From Vibrio sp. 05-20-BW147 (GTDB lineage: Bacteria; Pseudomonadota; Gammaproteobacteria; Enterobacterales; Vibrionaceae), in contig NZ_SZTO01000003.1 of the NCBI RefSeq assembly GCF_013369385.1, positions 280,290 to 344,289 of the forward strand: a stretch of 64,000 nucleotides of DNA, in the 5' to 3' direction. The notes under the pieces are model-generated. The model was not told where the DNA came from. It searched no databases and saw only the letters and a program-made list of their open reading frames with translations. Numbering within the stretch: the stretch's first letter is position 1; the number at the start of each line of letters is the position of its first letter. A program made the position numbers and the translations under genes. Of the stretch, positions 40,987 to 50,263 are shown in pieces.

Positions 40987-41560
40987 GATCAATCTCCTGC
41001 CATGGCGTGAGCAAAAACGCGAGGAGCATAAACGTCGTTTTGTGGGGTTACTCGTGTTGGGTACGTTGATTGCGGTTGGCTTCCAGTGGGGCTTTGGGCA
41101 GTACTTTTCATACCAACAACGTTTGCAGCAAGAGCGGCTCGATTATCTCAATCATTATATTGCCCAGCTGGATAAGCGCATTCAATCTATGAACATTGCT
41201 AAGGAAGAACATAGTCAGATTCTTGCTCGGCTCAAAGTGGTTGAATCGCTTCAAGCTGAACGTAACAAAACCACCATATTTATGAGCTTGATGACCGAAG
41301 TGATTCCAGATGGCGTTTATGTCGACAAAATCAAAATGAACGCCAACGAGGTAGAAATCGCCGGAATCAGTGATAGTACCGCGCGTTTGGCAACGATGCT
41401 GGACAATCTTGAACGCTCACCATTTTTAAAAGATGTCGAAATGCACTCGATCGTTCATGACAAAGAACGTTTTGGAAAGAGTTTTCAAACCTTCACGGTT
41501 TCATTTGTTTTTAATGAGCACATCTCTGAAGAAGCGCAGAGGGAGAAATCTCATGGCTAG
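40973..41560 (+). CDS. pilN: PilN, type IV pilus inner-membrane assembly protein
   Basis: Bitopic inner-membrane protein; the short cytoplasmic N-terminus MQHKINLLPWREQKRE contains the conserved INLLPWR that docks on PilM. Membrane helix at about residues 24-43, then a coiled coil and a periplasmic ferredoxin-like domain. Two adjacent ATGs (40973, 40976) are equally possible. Overlaps pilM and pilO. Confidence 0.95.
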   Translation: MMQHKINLLPWREQKREEHKRRFVGLLVLGTLIAVGFQWGFGQYFSYQQRLQQERLDYLNHYIAQLDKRIQSMNIAKEEHSQILARLKVVESLQAERNKTTIFMSLMTEVIPDGVYVDKIKMNANEVEIAGISDSTARLATMLDNLERSPFLKDVEMHSIVHDKERFGKSFQTFTVSFVFNEHISEEAQREKSHG

Positions 41561-42146
41561 TTGGCAAGATTTGGACATGGATGAAATCATGGATTGGCCA
41601 ATATGGCCGCAATTGATAGTCGTCACTTTGCTGATTCTAGTTATCCAAGGTTTTGGTTATTGGTTTTACCTCAAACCTGAAACGGAAACGCTGCAGAGTT
41701 TAATTGAGAAGGAGCACACACTCAAAGTGACCGCCAGAATCAAAGCGACCAAAGTGGCGGCGTTACCTCAGTTGCAATCGCAGTTGGATGAACTGACACA
41801 GCGATATGAGTACTTATTGCAACAGCTGCCAGTTCAAAAAGAGCTAGCCACTATGTTGGCATCTGTTAATGAGCTGGGGCTGCAGAATAAGCTCACATTT
41901 ACTCGTATTGATTGGGGAGAAAAGCTCAACAAAGATTTCCTCTATCAATTGCCATTGAACATTGAGTTGACGGGGGATTATCACGATATTGGCTCATTTT
42001 CTGAGTCGATTGCTCGATTGCCTCGCATTATTAGTTTTACCGATGTGACTTGGCATCGTGTCAGTATGGAAAGTAGCACGCTTCATTTTCGAGTCAGGGC
42101 AAATACCTATCAGTTTAAGTCAGTGGGTGGTGACGATGAAAAATAG
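41553..42146 (+). CDS. pilO: PilO, type IV pilus inner-membrane assembly protein
   Basis: Partner of PilN in the periplasmic heterodimer that aligns the pilus machine. ATG at 41553 gives MASWQDLDMDEIMDWPIWPQ and 197 residues: one membrane helix at about 22-42, a coiled coil, and the C-terminal periplasmic domain. The start overlaps the pilN stop by 8 bp. Confidence 0.94.
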   Translation: MASWQDLDMDEIMDWPIWPQLIVVTLLILVIQGFGYWFYLKPETETLQSLIEKEHTLKVTARIKATKVAALPQLQSQLDELTQRYEYLLQQLPVQKELATMLASVNELGLQNKLTFTRIDWGEKLNKDFLYQLPLNIELTGDYHDIGSFSESIARLPRIISFTDVTWHRVSMESSTLHFRVRANTYQFKSVGGDDEK

Positions 42147-42648
42147 TTTACCACTTATCCTGACGCTACTGGTGCTAGCCGGGTGTCGAGCGAACACCGA
42201 GTCAATAGAAGGGTTTGTTCGTCAAGTTGAGCTGGAGGCACGCCAAGAAATGGCCAAGTTGCAGCCTGAGCGAGAGTATATCCCCCTCGAATATCTAGTG
42301 AAGGACAATCGGCGTCCTTTCGAGTTACCTAAAGAGGCGGTTATTGCCTCTCAGCCTGTGGTCAAAAAAGATTGTTGGCAGCCAATAGCGAGAGCAAAAA
42401 ACGGCAAACTGGAACGTTATCCGCTTAGTCAGTTGCGCTTAAAAGGGGTAATGGGAAGTGGTGATACGATTGCTGGTCTGATACAGACACCACAAGGCAA
42501 GGTTGAGAAAGTTCACCCAGGACAATTTATTGGCCAAAACAATGGCAAAGTGACGTTGGTTACACCGTCTTACATATTGATCAATGAAACCCTTCCTGAT
42601 GGATTAGGTTGTTGGCAACAACGTAAAGTCAGACTGGCATTGAGATAG
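42136..42648 (+). CDS. pilP: PilP, type IV pilus lipoprotein
   Basis: Inner-membrane lipoprotein linking PilNO to the secretin PilQ. ATG at 42136 gives a signal peptide ending in the lipobox LAGC (Cys17) and 170 residues. The conserved core contains LRLKGVMGSGDTIAGLIQTP and VHPGQFIGQNNGKV. Overlaps the pilO end by 11 bp. Confidence 0.94.
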   Translation: MKNSLPLILTLLVLAGCRANTESIEGFVRQVELEARQEMAKLQPEREYIPLEYLVKDNRRPFELPKEAVIASQPVVKKDCWQPIARAKNGKLERYPLSQLRLKGVMGSGDTIAGLIQTPQGKVEKVHPGQFIGQNNGKVTLVTPSYILINETLPDGLGCWQQRKVRLALR

Positions 42649-42679
42649 GCAAGAAATTTAAGTGATTTGTGAGTTGAAG

Positions 42680-44431
42680 ATGAAAAACAAAATCCAATTG
42701 TTTGCGGGAATCCTTTCCCAAATCGTCTGCCTGTTGTCTGTTTGCATTTTTTCTACTGTTGCAAACGCACAATCTGATGCAGAGAATGCGCTTAAAAGTA
42801 TTGATTTCAGAACTAATGCGGCTAAAGACGCAATGATCATCGTTGAGTTAGCAACACCTGCTGCGGTAGTAGATTTGAAACCTGTCAAAGAAGGGTTAAG
42901 CATCGAACTGATCAATACTTCCGTGAAAGACGAACAGCTTTATCTTTTAGACGTGAAAGATTTTTCGACCGTGGTTGAGAGCATTGAAGTCTTCAGAGAA
43001 GTATCAAAAACGCGCCTAGTGGCTAATGTTAACGGCGAATTTCGTCATGATTATCGTCTTTCAGGACGTTACCTTGAAGTGACGATTTCTCGTGTTGAGT
43101 CATCGACAGAAGCGCAAGAAAAGAGTGTATTGGAGAAAGAAGGGAAACTGATATCCATCAATTTTCAAGACATTCCAGTACGAAACGTGCTGCAGCTGAT
43201 CGCTGACTATAACGGGTTTAACCTCGTTGTGTCGGATTCTGTCAAGGGCAATGTTACGTTAAGATTGGATGGTGTGCCGTGGCAACAAGTTCTGGACATC
43301 ATTCTCCAAGTAAAAGGTTTAGACAAACGGGTCGAAGGGAATGTGGTGTTAGTTGCACCGAAAGATGAGCTAGACCTAAGAGAAAAACAGCAGCTTGAAA
43401 AGGAGAGGCTGGCTGAAGAGCTGGGCACCCTTAAATCTGAGATCATTAAGGTTAACTTTGCTAAAGCCTCTGACATTGCAGAAATGATTACCGGAACAGA
43501 CTCCGTTAGCATGCTATCAGAGCGTGGTAGTGTCGCGATTGATGAGCGTACTAACTCTCTTTTGTTACGTGAGTTACCGGAAAATATTGAAGTGATTCGC
43601 GAGATCATTAATTCATTGGATATTCCGGTCAAGCAGGTTCAAATTGAAGCACGAATAGTGACGGTGAATGAGGGCAACCTTGATGAACTTGGTGTCCGTT
43701 GGGGATTTACCTCCATCAATGGCAGTAACACTGTGGGTGGCTCGATTGAAAATAATTTAGCAACCATTGGCTTATATACTGCAGGCAGTGGCAGTGGCAG
43801 TTCAAGCAAGGACGGTGAAGGCGGTTCTAGCAGTATTGATGACTTCCTTAATGTTAACTTGGCGGCAACCTCTGCGAATGCATCCAGCATCGCGTTTCAA
43901 GTGGCTAAACTCGGTTCAGATCTTTTGTTGGATTTGGAGCTGTCCGCGCTACAACGTGAATCAAAAGCAGAGATTATTTCGAGTCCTCGTTTGATTACGA
44001 CCAACAAGAAACCAGCATACATAGAACAGGGTACTGAAATTCCTTATCTTGAATCTTCTTCGAGCGGAGCGACCACAGTATCATTCAAAAAAGCGGTGTT
44101 AAGTTTGAAAGTGACGCCACAAATCACTCCAGATAATCGCCTGGTGTTGGATTTAAGTGTTACACAAGATAGACCCGGTGAAATTGTTAAAACAGGTACA
44201 GGGGAAGCGGTCGCGATTGACACGCAGCGTATTGGTACGCAAGTGTTAGTAAATAATGGTGAAACGGTAGTGTTAGGCGGTATCTTCCAACACAGTATTA
44301 CCAATACCACGGATAAAGTGCCGTTGCTGGGTGATTTACCATTGTTAGGGGCGTTGTTCCGCCGTAGTTACGAAAACATTGGCAAACGAGAATTACTGAT
44401 TTTTGTTACGCCTAAAGTGATTTTGCAGTAG
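42680..44431 (+). CDS. pilQ: PilQ, type IV pilus secretin
   Basis: Outer-membrane secretin through which the pilus is extruded, and in vibrios also used for DNA uptake. 583 residues: signal peptide to about residue 30 (TVANA), one AMIN domain, N0/N1 secretin domains from about 165, and the C-terminal secretin (about 390-583) with VNNGETVVLGGIF and VPLLGDLPLLGALFRR. A Ser/Gly-rich linker at about residues 370-385. ATG at 42680 is taken over an upstream frame. Confidence 0.95.
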   Translation: MKNKIQLFAGILSQIVCLLSVCIFSTVANAQSDAENALKSIDFRTNAAKDAMIIVELATPAAVVDLKPVKEGLSIELINTSVKDEQLYLLDVKDFSTVVESIEVFREVSKTRLVANVNGEFRHDYRLSGRYLEVTISRVESSTEAQEKSVLEKEGKLISINFQDIPVRNVLQLIADYNGFNLVVSDSVKGNVTLRLDGVPWQQVLDIILQVKGLDKRVEGNVVLVAPKDELDLREKQQLEKERLAEELGTLKSEIIKVNFAKASDIAEMITGTDSVSMLSERGSVAIDERTNSLLLRELPENIEVIREIINSLDIPVKQVQIEARIVTVNEGNLDELGVRWGFTSINGSNTVGGSIENNLATIGLYTAGSGSGSSSKDGEGGSSSIDDFLNVNLAATSANASSIAFQVAKLGSDLLLDLELSALQRESKAEIISSPRLITTNKKPAYIEQGTEIPYLESSSSGATTVSFKKAVLSLKVTPQITPDNRLVLDLSVTQDRPGEIVKTGTGEAVAIDTQRIGTQVLVNNGETVVLGGIFQHSITNTTDKVPLLGDLPLLGALFRRSYENIGKRELLIFVTPKVILQ

Positions 44432-44482
44432 CGTCCTTTTCCCCACATCTCGAGTGACTGAGCAATTAGATAAAAAATAAAG

Positions 44483-44511
44483 TTGCATTAGCGGCACCAT
44501 ACCTTGATAAT
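44483..44511 (+). promoter_or_regulatory. Predicted promoter for aroK-aroB
   Basis: TTGCAT, 17-bp spacer, GATAAT. The inverted-repeat arm GGCACCA lies within the spacer and its partner TGGTGCC lies 44 bp downstream, flanking the likely transcription start. Confidence 0.5.
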
Positions 44512-44547
44512 TTCGGGTCTTATCACGAGTATCTGTGAGGAATTGGT

Positions 44548-44595
44548 GCCACAAGCGCATATTTGAACGGAGTTATTTCCGACTATTCTTGTGGC
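44548..44595 (+). promoter_or_regulatory. Large hairpin in the aroK 5' leader
   Basis: GCCACAAG / CTTGTGGC outer stem (44548-44555 with 44588-44595) enclosing CGGA-GTTATT-TCCG. Its 5' arm shares three bases with the TGGTGCC arm of the preceding inverted repeat, so the two pairings exclude each other. No U tract follows. Confidence 0.45.
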
Positions 44596-44632
44596 GATGT
44601 CATTGAATTAACGTTGTAAGTTACTGCTAAAC

Positions 44633-45151
44633 ATGGCTGAGAAACGTAATATTTTCCTTGTTGGCCCAATGGGCGCTGGCAAAAGTACAATTGGTCGATA
44701 CCTAGCTCAACAACTCCACATGGAGTTTTTGGATTCTGATACTGTTATTGAAGAGCGCACTGGTGCGGATATTTCTTGGGTATTTGATGTTGAAGGTGAA
44801 GAAGGTTTCCGTAAACGTGAAGAAGCGGTTATCAATGATTTAACCTTAGAGCAAGGTATCGTCTTGGCTACGGGTGGTGGCTCGGTGAAAAGCCGCGAAA
44901 ACCGCAACCGTCTTTCTGCGCGTGGGATTGTGGTATACCTAGAAACGACCATTGAAAAACAGCTCGCGCGTACGAATCGCGACAAAAAACGTCCTTTGTT
45001 ACAGACGGATAAACCACGTGAAGTACTAGAGTCGCTTGCGGGTGAGCGTAATCCTCTATATGAAGAAATTGCGGATTACACCGTACGCACAGATGATCAA
45101 AGTGCAAAAGTGGTAGCCAATCAGATCGTAAAAATGCTAGAAGAAAACTAG
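44633..45151 (+). CDS. aroK: AroK, shikimate kinase I
   Basis: Phosphorylates shikimate in aromatic amino-acid synthesis. 172 residues; Walker [12 protein letters not shown], shikimate-binding FLDSD and FRKREE, and ATGGGS. First gene of the conserved aroK-aroB-damX-dam-rpe group, 33 bp before aroB. Confidence 0.97.
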   Translation: MAEKRNIFLVGPMGAGKSTIGRYLAQQLHMEFLDSDTVIEERTGADISWVFDVEGEEGFRKREEAVINDLTLEQGIVLATGGGSVKSRENRNRLSARGIVVYLETTIEKQLARTNRDKKRPLLQTDKPREVLESLAGERNPLYEEIADYTVRTDDQSAKVVANQIVKMLEEN

Positions 45152-45184
45152 TTTTTAGTTTTTCTTTTTTTGTGGAGTGCAACC

Positions 45185-46276
45185 ATGGAACGGATTACGG
45201 TCGAATTAGCGGAGCGCAGCTACCCAATCACAATAGGCGCCGGATTGTTTGAAGATTCGGCGCACCTCTCTTTTCTCCCCGCAGGGCAGAAAGTGGTCGT
45301 GATTACCAATGTCACGGTAGCCCCTCTCTATGCGGATAAAATTCTTTCTTTATTGCAATCTTTAGGTTGTAAAGCCTCGTTGCTTGAACTACCTGATGGT
45401 GAGCGATATAAGAGTTTAGAAACCTTCAACCAAGTGATGAGCTTTCTTCTTGAGGGAAGCTTTGCCCGTGATGTCGTTGTTATCGCATTAGGTGGTGGTG
45501 TAATTGGTGATTTAGTTGGTTTCTCTGCGGCTTGTTATCAACGTGGTGTGGATTTTATTCAAATTCCAACCACACTATTATCCCAAGTGGACTCTTCTGT
45601 TGGTGGTAAAACGGCGGTTAACCATCCACTAGGCAAAAACATGATTGGTGCATTCTATCAGCCTAAATCGGTGATTATTGATACCAACTGTTTGAAAACT
45701 CTTCCTGAACGAGAGTTTGCTGCAGGTATTGCTGAAGTGATTAAATACGGCATCATTTATGACGCTGAGTTTTTCACTTGGCTCGATGAGCATCTTGATG
45801 CGCTGTATTCATTAGATGAACAAGCATTAACTTACGCCATTGCGCGCTGTTGTGAAATTAAAGCCGAAGTTGTGGCTCAAGATGAAAAAGAGTCAGGCAT
45901 TCGCGCTTTATTAAACTTGGGCCATACCTTTGGACACGCGATTGAAGCTGAGCTTGGCTACGGCAATTGGTTACATGGTGAAGCCGTTGCAGCGGGTACG
46001 GTTATGGCGGCACGCACCGCGCAACTGCAAGGTATGATCGATCAGCAGCAATTTGATAAGATTTTTTCTATACTTAGCAGAGCGAAGCTGCCAGTACATA
46101 CACCAGAAAGTATGACGTTTGACGATTTCATGACTCATATGATGCGCGATAAGAAAGTGCTATCAGGAAAACTGAGATTGGTGTTACCAAGCAGTATTGG
46201 CACTGCAGAAGTTGTGGCAGACGTTTCCCAAGAAGTCATCCGTCAAGCCATTGAAGATTGTCGCACAATCAATTAA
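45185..46276 (+). CDS. aroB: AroB, 3-dehydroquinate synthase
   Basis: NAD- and zinc-dependent cyclisation of DAHP. ATG at 45185 (GGAG upstream) gives [15 protein letters not shown] and 363 residues, near E. coli (362). NAD-binding region [15 protein letters not shown]; metal ligands in the [13 protein letters not shown] and [11 protein letters not shown] segments. Confidence 0.97.
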   Translation: MERITVELAERSYPITIGAGLFEDSAHLSFLPAGQKVVVITNVTVAPLYADKILSLLQSLGCKASLLELPDGERYKSLETFNQVMSFLLEGSFARDVVVIALGGGVIGDLVGFSAACYQRGVDFIQIPTTLLSQVDSSVGGKTAVNHPLGKNMIGAFYQPKSVIIDTNCLKTLPEREFAAGIAEVIKYGIIYDAEFFTWLDEHLDALYSLDEQALTYAIARCCEIKAEVVAQDEKESGIRALLNLGHTFGHAIEAELGYGNWLHGEAVAAGTVMAARTAQLQGMIDQQQFDKIFSILSRAKLPVHTPESMTFDDFMTHMMRDKKVLSGKLRLVLPSSIGTAEVVADVSQEVIRQAIEDCRTIN

Positions 46277-46285
46277 TTAAGCCTT

Positions 46286-46311
46286 AAAATAGCTCCATTT
46301 GGAGCTATTTT
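46286..46311 (+). terminator. Hairpin between aroB and damX
   Basis: AAAATAGCTCC / GGAGCTATTTT, 11-bp stem with a four-base loop. Its T run is part of the stem, so it may be a partial terminator that lowers damX-dam-rpe expression. Confidence 0.55.
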
Positions 46312-46326
46312 CACAAGGAATCGCTG

Positions 46327-47817
46327 ATGAGTCTTGCCTTGCCTAATATCCTTGAACTGGATTCTCAAACCGAGCTATTAGAACGACTTGAGTTATTAAC
46401 TAACTTTGGTTCCAACCTTATCACTATTAACGGTGCAAAGGGCTTTGGTAAATCTTGGTTGGCTCAGCGCTATTTAGAGCAATATGCGCAGGAGAAAAAT
46501 CAGTGTTTGGTGCTTTGCCATCCGAGCCAAGATGATAGCCAACACAGAACTCTAATCTTAAGTCAGTTGGTGAACGAGCCCCTTTTTAATCCCAATGATG
46601 CCCTCATAGAAAGTGCGGAACACCTTTTTTCGAATCAAGTATGTGACTTTGCCATCGTCATTGATGATGCGCAGCTTTTGAGTGAAAACCTAGTATCAGA
46701 ATTATGGGTATGGGTGCTAGAAGCACAAACTAATCCTCAATGGACAGTCAACGTTTTATTGTTTAGTGAATCTGACTCGTTAGAGTCGCTCTTGACTCGC
46801 CTTGGATACGGTCAAGAACATAAGCCCGTTGATCTTGATATTGACCGACTTAGCGAGACTGAGGCAATGCGATTCTTTGAAAGCATGGTGGTGCGCTATG
46901 TAGACGAAGCCAATGAAAAGAAAGTGCGCTCGGCATTTAAGAAAGTTGACCCTGTACCGGGGGCAATCATGGCATTAGGAGATCTTAAGGTGGAAAAAAG
47001 GATAATTATCCGCTCGATTGTGGCTTCCCCAGTCAATATTGTTTTAACAATCTTGTTGCTACTGCTGTTGGCTGCGGCAGGATATTGGTGGATGTTCAGT
47101 CAGCCATCCGCAGACGATAAGGCGGCAGAAATGTCTCGAACGCTTGAACAAACTGCCATTCCGACGCTTGAACTTGCGACCGAGCCTGAGCTGTCAACGA
47201 AATCCGTTGTTGATCAAGCAGAGCAACAACGTCAGCAAAATGCAGAGCAGTTGCTACAAGATGCGCAAGATGACACCAATGCCTTGCCGCCAGCAGTGAC
47301 AGAGCAAACCGCCAGTGTGGGCATTAGTGATCATCATCAACAGCGTGTGACGATCGAGTCGGATGTGGTAGACGCGTTGTTGGCTGACAAACCCAAGCAG
47401 GTGAATACCGACAATATTGATGCGCTGGTGGCCGAAAATACCACCACAACTCCTGTTGTTGCTTCAGAACCACTTTTGGAGGAAAACAATGCGTTGGTAC
47501 CTGCGGTGGTGAGTTTTTCTTTTGCTCGAGAAGAACTCAAAGCACTTTCACCACGAGGCTACACTCTACAGTTAGCTGCGATGACCTCAATGCAAGACGT
47601 CCAGGTATTCTTAGATAAGCACCAATTACAAAATCAAGTACGAATTTACCCAACGCTGCGTAATGAAACGGAATGGTACATCATTACCTATCAAGATTAT
47701 CCAACCATTCAAATGGCAAGAGACGCTGTATCAGGATTGCCTAAATCTTTACAGTCGCTGGGGCCTTGGGCAAAATCGCTTAGTCAGGTACACCGAGAGA
47801 TAGACCGAGTGAAATAA
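46327..47817 (+). CDS. damX: DamX, SPOR-domain cell-division protein
   Basis: Inner-membrane division protein that binds septal peptidoglycan. 496 residues: a cytoplasmic N-terminal AAA-like domain with Walker A GAKGFGKS (36-43), one membrane helix at about 237-257, a long Gln/Glu-rich periplasmic linker, and a C-terminal SPOR domain starting near GYTLQLAAMTSMQDVQVFL. The AAA part is retained in vibrios while E. coli DamX has a diverged form. Confidence 0.93.
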   Translation: MSLALPNILELDSQTELLERLELLTNFGSNLITINGAKGFGKSWLAQRYLEQYAQEKNQCLVLCHPSQDDSQHRTLILSQLVNEPLFNPNDALIESAEHLFSNQVCDFAIVIDDAQLLSENLVSELWVWVLEAQTNPQWTVNVLLFSESDSLESLLTRLGYGQEHKPVDLDIDRLSETEAMRFFESMVVRYVDEANEKKVRSAFKKVDPVPGAIMALGDLKVEKRIIIRSIVASPVNIVLTILLLLLLAAAGYWWMFSQPSADDKAAEMSRTLEQTAIPTLELATEPELSTKSVVDQAEQQRQQNAEQLLQDAQDDTNALPPAVTEQTASVGISDHHQQRVTIESDVVDALLADKPKQVNTDNIDALVAENTTTTPVVASEPLLEENNALVPAVVSFSFAREELKALSPRGYTLQLAAMTSMQDVQVFLDKHQLQNQVRIYPTLRNETEWYIITYQDYPTIQMARDAVSGLPKSLQSLGPWAKSLSQVHREIDRVK

Positions 47818-47896
47818 ACCTGAGTTTCGTTGGAAAATATGTTACATTCCGCACCCTTGAAATTGGGTTGATAGTTAGAGCAGTAAAGAGCATTTG

Positions 47897-48724
47897 ATGA
47901 AGAAGCAGCGAGCCTTTCTAAAATGGGCAGGCGGAAAATATGGCCTTGTGGAGGATATCCAAAAGCACTTACCGCCAGCTCGTAAACTCGTAGAACCTTT
48001 TGTCGGTGCGGGTTCTGTGTTCTTGAACACGGACTATGAGCAATATTTGTTGGCCGATATCAACCCAGACTTGATCAACTTATACAATTTGCTCAAAGAG
48101 CAACCTGAGCTCTACATCAGTGAAGCAAAGCGCTGGTTTACGCAAGAGAACAATCGTAAAGACGCCTACTTGAGCATCCGTAGTGAGTTCAACAAAACCG
48201 ATGACGTGATGTTTCGCTCATTAGCGTTTCTCTACATGAACCGTTTTGGTTTCAATGGTCTATGTCGTTACAACAAAAAAGGCGGCTTCAATGTGCCTTT
48301 TGGTTCGTATAAAAAACCGTATTTCCCTGAAGCGGAATTAGAGTTTTTTGCGGAGAAAGCGCAGAAAGCGACGTTTGTATGTGAAGGTTATCAAGAGACA
48401 TTTCGTCGTGCACGCAAAGGGTGTGTGGTGTATTGCGATCCACCGTATGCGCCACTTTCAAATACAGCCAATTTTACGTCATACGCAGGTAATGGCTTCA
48501 CATTGGATGATCAAGCTGCCTTAGCGGATATTGCGGAAAAAACCGCGAGCGAAAGAGGCATCCCAGTACTTATTTCAAACCACGACACCAAACTGACACG
48601 CCGTTTGTATCATGGTGCAGAGCTGAATGTCGTTAAGGTAAAACGCACTATCAGCCGCAATGGTGGCGGGCGCAACAAAGTAGATGAACTGATGGCGCTT
48701 TTCCATAAGCCTGACATCAGTTAA
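47897..48724 (+). CDS. dam: Dam, DNA adenine methylase (GATC)
   Basis: Methylates adenine in GATC; serves mismatch repair and replication timing, and is essential in V. cholerae. About 275 residues; SAM motif FLKWAGGKYGLVEDI at the start, catalytic DPPY in VVYCDPPYAPLS. ATG at 47897 is taken; a TTG immediately before is in frame. Place after damX is conserved. Confidence 0.97.
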   Translation: MKKQRAFLKWAGGKYGLVEDIQKHLPPARKLVEPFVGAGSVFLNTDYEQYLLADINPDLINLYNLLKEQPELYISEAKRWFTQENNRKDAYLSIRSEFNKTDDVMFRSLAFLYMNRFGFNGLCRYNKKGGFNVPFGSYKKPYFPEAELEFFAEKAQKATFVCEGYQETFRRARKGCVVYCDPPYAPLSNTANFTSYAGNGFTLDDQAALADIAEKTASERGIPVLISNHDTKLTRRLYHGAELNVVKVKRTISRNGGGRNKVDELMALFHKPDIS

Positions 48725-48759
48725 CCTCAGCGATTCATTCTTCACATTCACACTATTTC

Positions 48760-48792
48760 ACCGAAATGGTGGATCTCCACACTGGCTTCGGT
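48760..48792 (+). other. Hairpin in the dam-rpe gap
   Basis: ACCGAA / TTCGGT outer stem with inner GTGGA / TCCAC. There is no T run, so it is likely an mRNA structure (processing or stability) rather than a full terminator. Confidence 0.45.
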
Positions 48793-48845
48793 AAAATTGC
48801 GCGCACATTGGTTTGCTGTTTTGCTCGTGATTACTGAGGTCAGGT

Positions 48846-49514
48846 ATGAAAGATTTTCTTATTGCTCCATCCATTTTGTCTGCAGATTTTGCTCGTCTAG
48901 GTGAAGATGTTGAAAAAGTCTTGGCGGCTGGGGCGGATGTTGTCCATTTCGATGTGATGGATAACCACTATGTTCCGAACCTCACTTTCGGCGCGCCAGT
49001 GTGTAAAGCGCTACGTGATTATGGCATTACCGCGCCGATTGATGTGCATTTGATGGTCAAACCGGTCGATCGCATCATTCCCGATTTTGCCAAAGCGGGT
49101 GCATCGATGATCACCTTCCATATCGAAGCGTCTGAGCATGTCGATCGAACCTTGCAATTGATCAAAGAGCACGGCTGTAAAGCGGGCGTTGTACTTAACC
49201 CTGCGACGCCGTTGGCGAACCTAGAATTCATCATGGATAAAGTGGATCTCATTTTATTAATGTCGGTGAACCCTGGCTTTGGTGGGCAGTCATTCATTCC
49301 TCACACTTTGGATAAGCTGCGTGCAGTACGTAAGATGATTGATGCGACTGGGCGTGATATCCGCTTGGAGATCGATGGTGGTGTGAAAGTGGAGAACATT
49401 CGTGAAATCGCTGAAGCGGGTGCGGATATGTTTGTTGCAGGTTCAGCCATTTTTGGCCAACCAGATTATAAAGCTGTGATTGACGAAATGCGTGCAGAGT
49501 TGGCTAAAGCGTAA
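48846..49514 (+). CDS. rpe: Ribulose-phosphate 3-epimerase
   Basis: Interconverts ribulose-5-phosphate and xylulose-5-phosphate. 222 residues, TIM barrel with [29 protein letters not shown] and [12 protein letters not shown], including the metal ligands and catalytic aspartates. In E. coli gph and trpS follow; here a hairpin and the second CTAG array follow instead. Confidence 0.97.
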   Translation: MKDFLIAPSILSADFARLGEDVEKVLAAGADVVHFDVMDNHYVPNLTFGAPVCKALRDYGITAPIDVHLMVKPVDRIIPDFAKAGASMITFHIEASEHVDRTLQLIKEHGCKAGVVLNPATPLANLEFIMDKVDLILLMSVNPGFGGQSFIPHTLDKLRAVRKMIDATGRDIRLEIDGGVKVENIREIAEAGADMFVAGSAIFGQPDYKAVIDEMRAELAKA

Positions 49515-49523
49515 TTTCCAGAA

Positions 49524-49553
49524 GCGAGGTTGCTAGATGAGTAGCTTCCTCGC
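49524..49553 (+). terminator. Hairpin after rpe
   Basis: GCGAGG-TT-GCTA / TAGC-TT-CCTCGC, followed by ATTCTAGTTTTC; the T-rich start of the CTAG array may serve as the U tract. Confidence 0.6.
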
Positions 49554-49556
49554 ATT

Positions 49557-49725
49557 CTAGTTTTCTAGTTTTCTAGTTTTCTAGTTTTCTAGTTTTCTAG
49601 TTTTCTAGTTTTCTAGTTCCCTAGTTCCCTAGTTCCCTAGTTCCCTAGTTCCTAGTCCCTAGTTCCTAGTTCCTAGTTCCTAGTTCCTAGTCCCTAGTTC
49701 CTAGTTCCTAGTTCCTAGTTCCCTA
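49557..49725. repeat. CTAG tandem array after rpe (8-bp then 7-bp units)
   Basis: Twenty-two CTAG tetramers. The first twelve (49557-49645) are 8 bp apart, first as CTAGTTTT, then as CTAGTTCC. From 49652 to 49715 ten more are 7 bp apart as CTAGTTC or CTAGTCC. The last unit decays to CTAT. The left part has the same unit as the folA-apaH array. The rest of the 49515-49883 gap, past 49725, is A+T-rich and holds the likely rpsF promoter region. Confidence 0.95.
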
Positions 49726-49883
49726 TCTTCCTCGCTCTCGGTTGTTTAAAAATACTCCTTGCTTAAACTGAACCCTTTCTGTACTATTTGCCGTCCTTAA
49801 ACTCGGTCAATAACCCTTAGTTCCTTGCTTCCTCTGGATGACTGAGCCAAATGTGGAAGCTAATAATCCGTAAGGAGCAAACA

Positions 49884-50255
49884 ATGCGTCATTACGAAAT
49901 CGTATTCATGGTGCACCCTGATCAAAGCGAGCAAGTTGCTGGCATGATCGAGCGTTACACTGGTTCAATCACTGAAGCTGGCGGTAAAATCCACCGTCTA
50001 GAAGATTGGGGTCGTCGTCAACTGGCTTACCCAATCAACAAGCTTCACAAAGCTCACTACGTTCTTATGAACGTTGAAGCAGACCAAGCTGTAATCGATG
50101 AGCTAGAAACTGCTTTCCGTTACAACGATGCAGTTCTACGCAACATGATCATGCGTACTAAAGCAGCTATCACTGAGCCTTCAATCATGCTTAAGCAGAA
50201 AGAAGAACGCGCTCCTCGTCGTGAAGCTGAAGCGAAAGAATTCGCTGCTGAGTAA
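49884..50255 (+). CDS. rpsF: Ribosomal protein bS6
   Basis: Small-subunit protein that pairs with S18 on the platform. ATG at 49884 (AAGGAG upstream) gives [18 protein letters not shown] and 123 residues. The C-terminus ends in a Glu/Ala-rich tail, where E. coli S6 is glutamylated. First gene of the rpsF-priB-rpsR-rplI operon. Confidence 0.98.
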   Translation: MRHYEIVFMVHPDQSEQVAGMIERYTGSITEAGGKIHRLEDWGRRQLAYPINKLHKAHYVLMNVEADQAVIDELETAFRYNDAVLRNMIMRTKAAITEPSIMLKQKEERAPRREAEAKEFAAE

Positions 50256-50263
50256 TTGATTTT

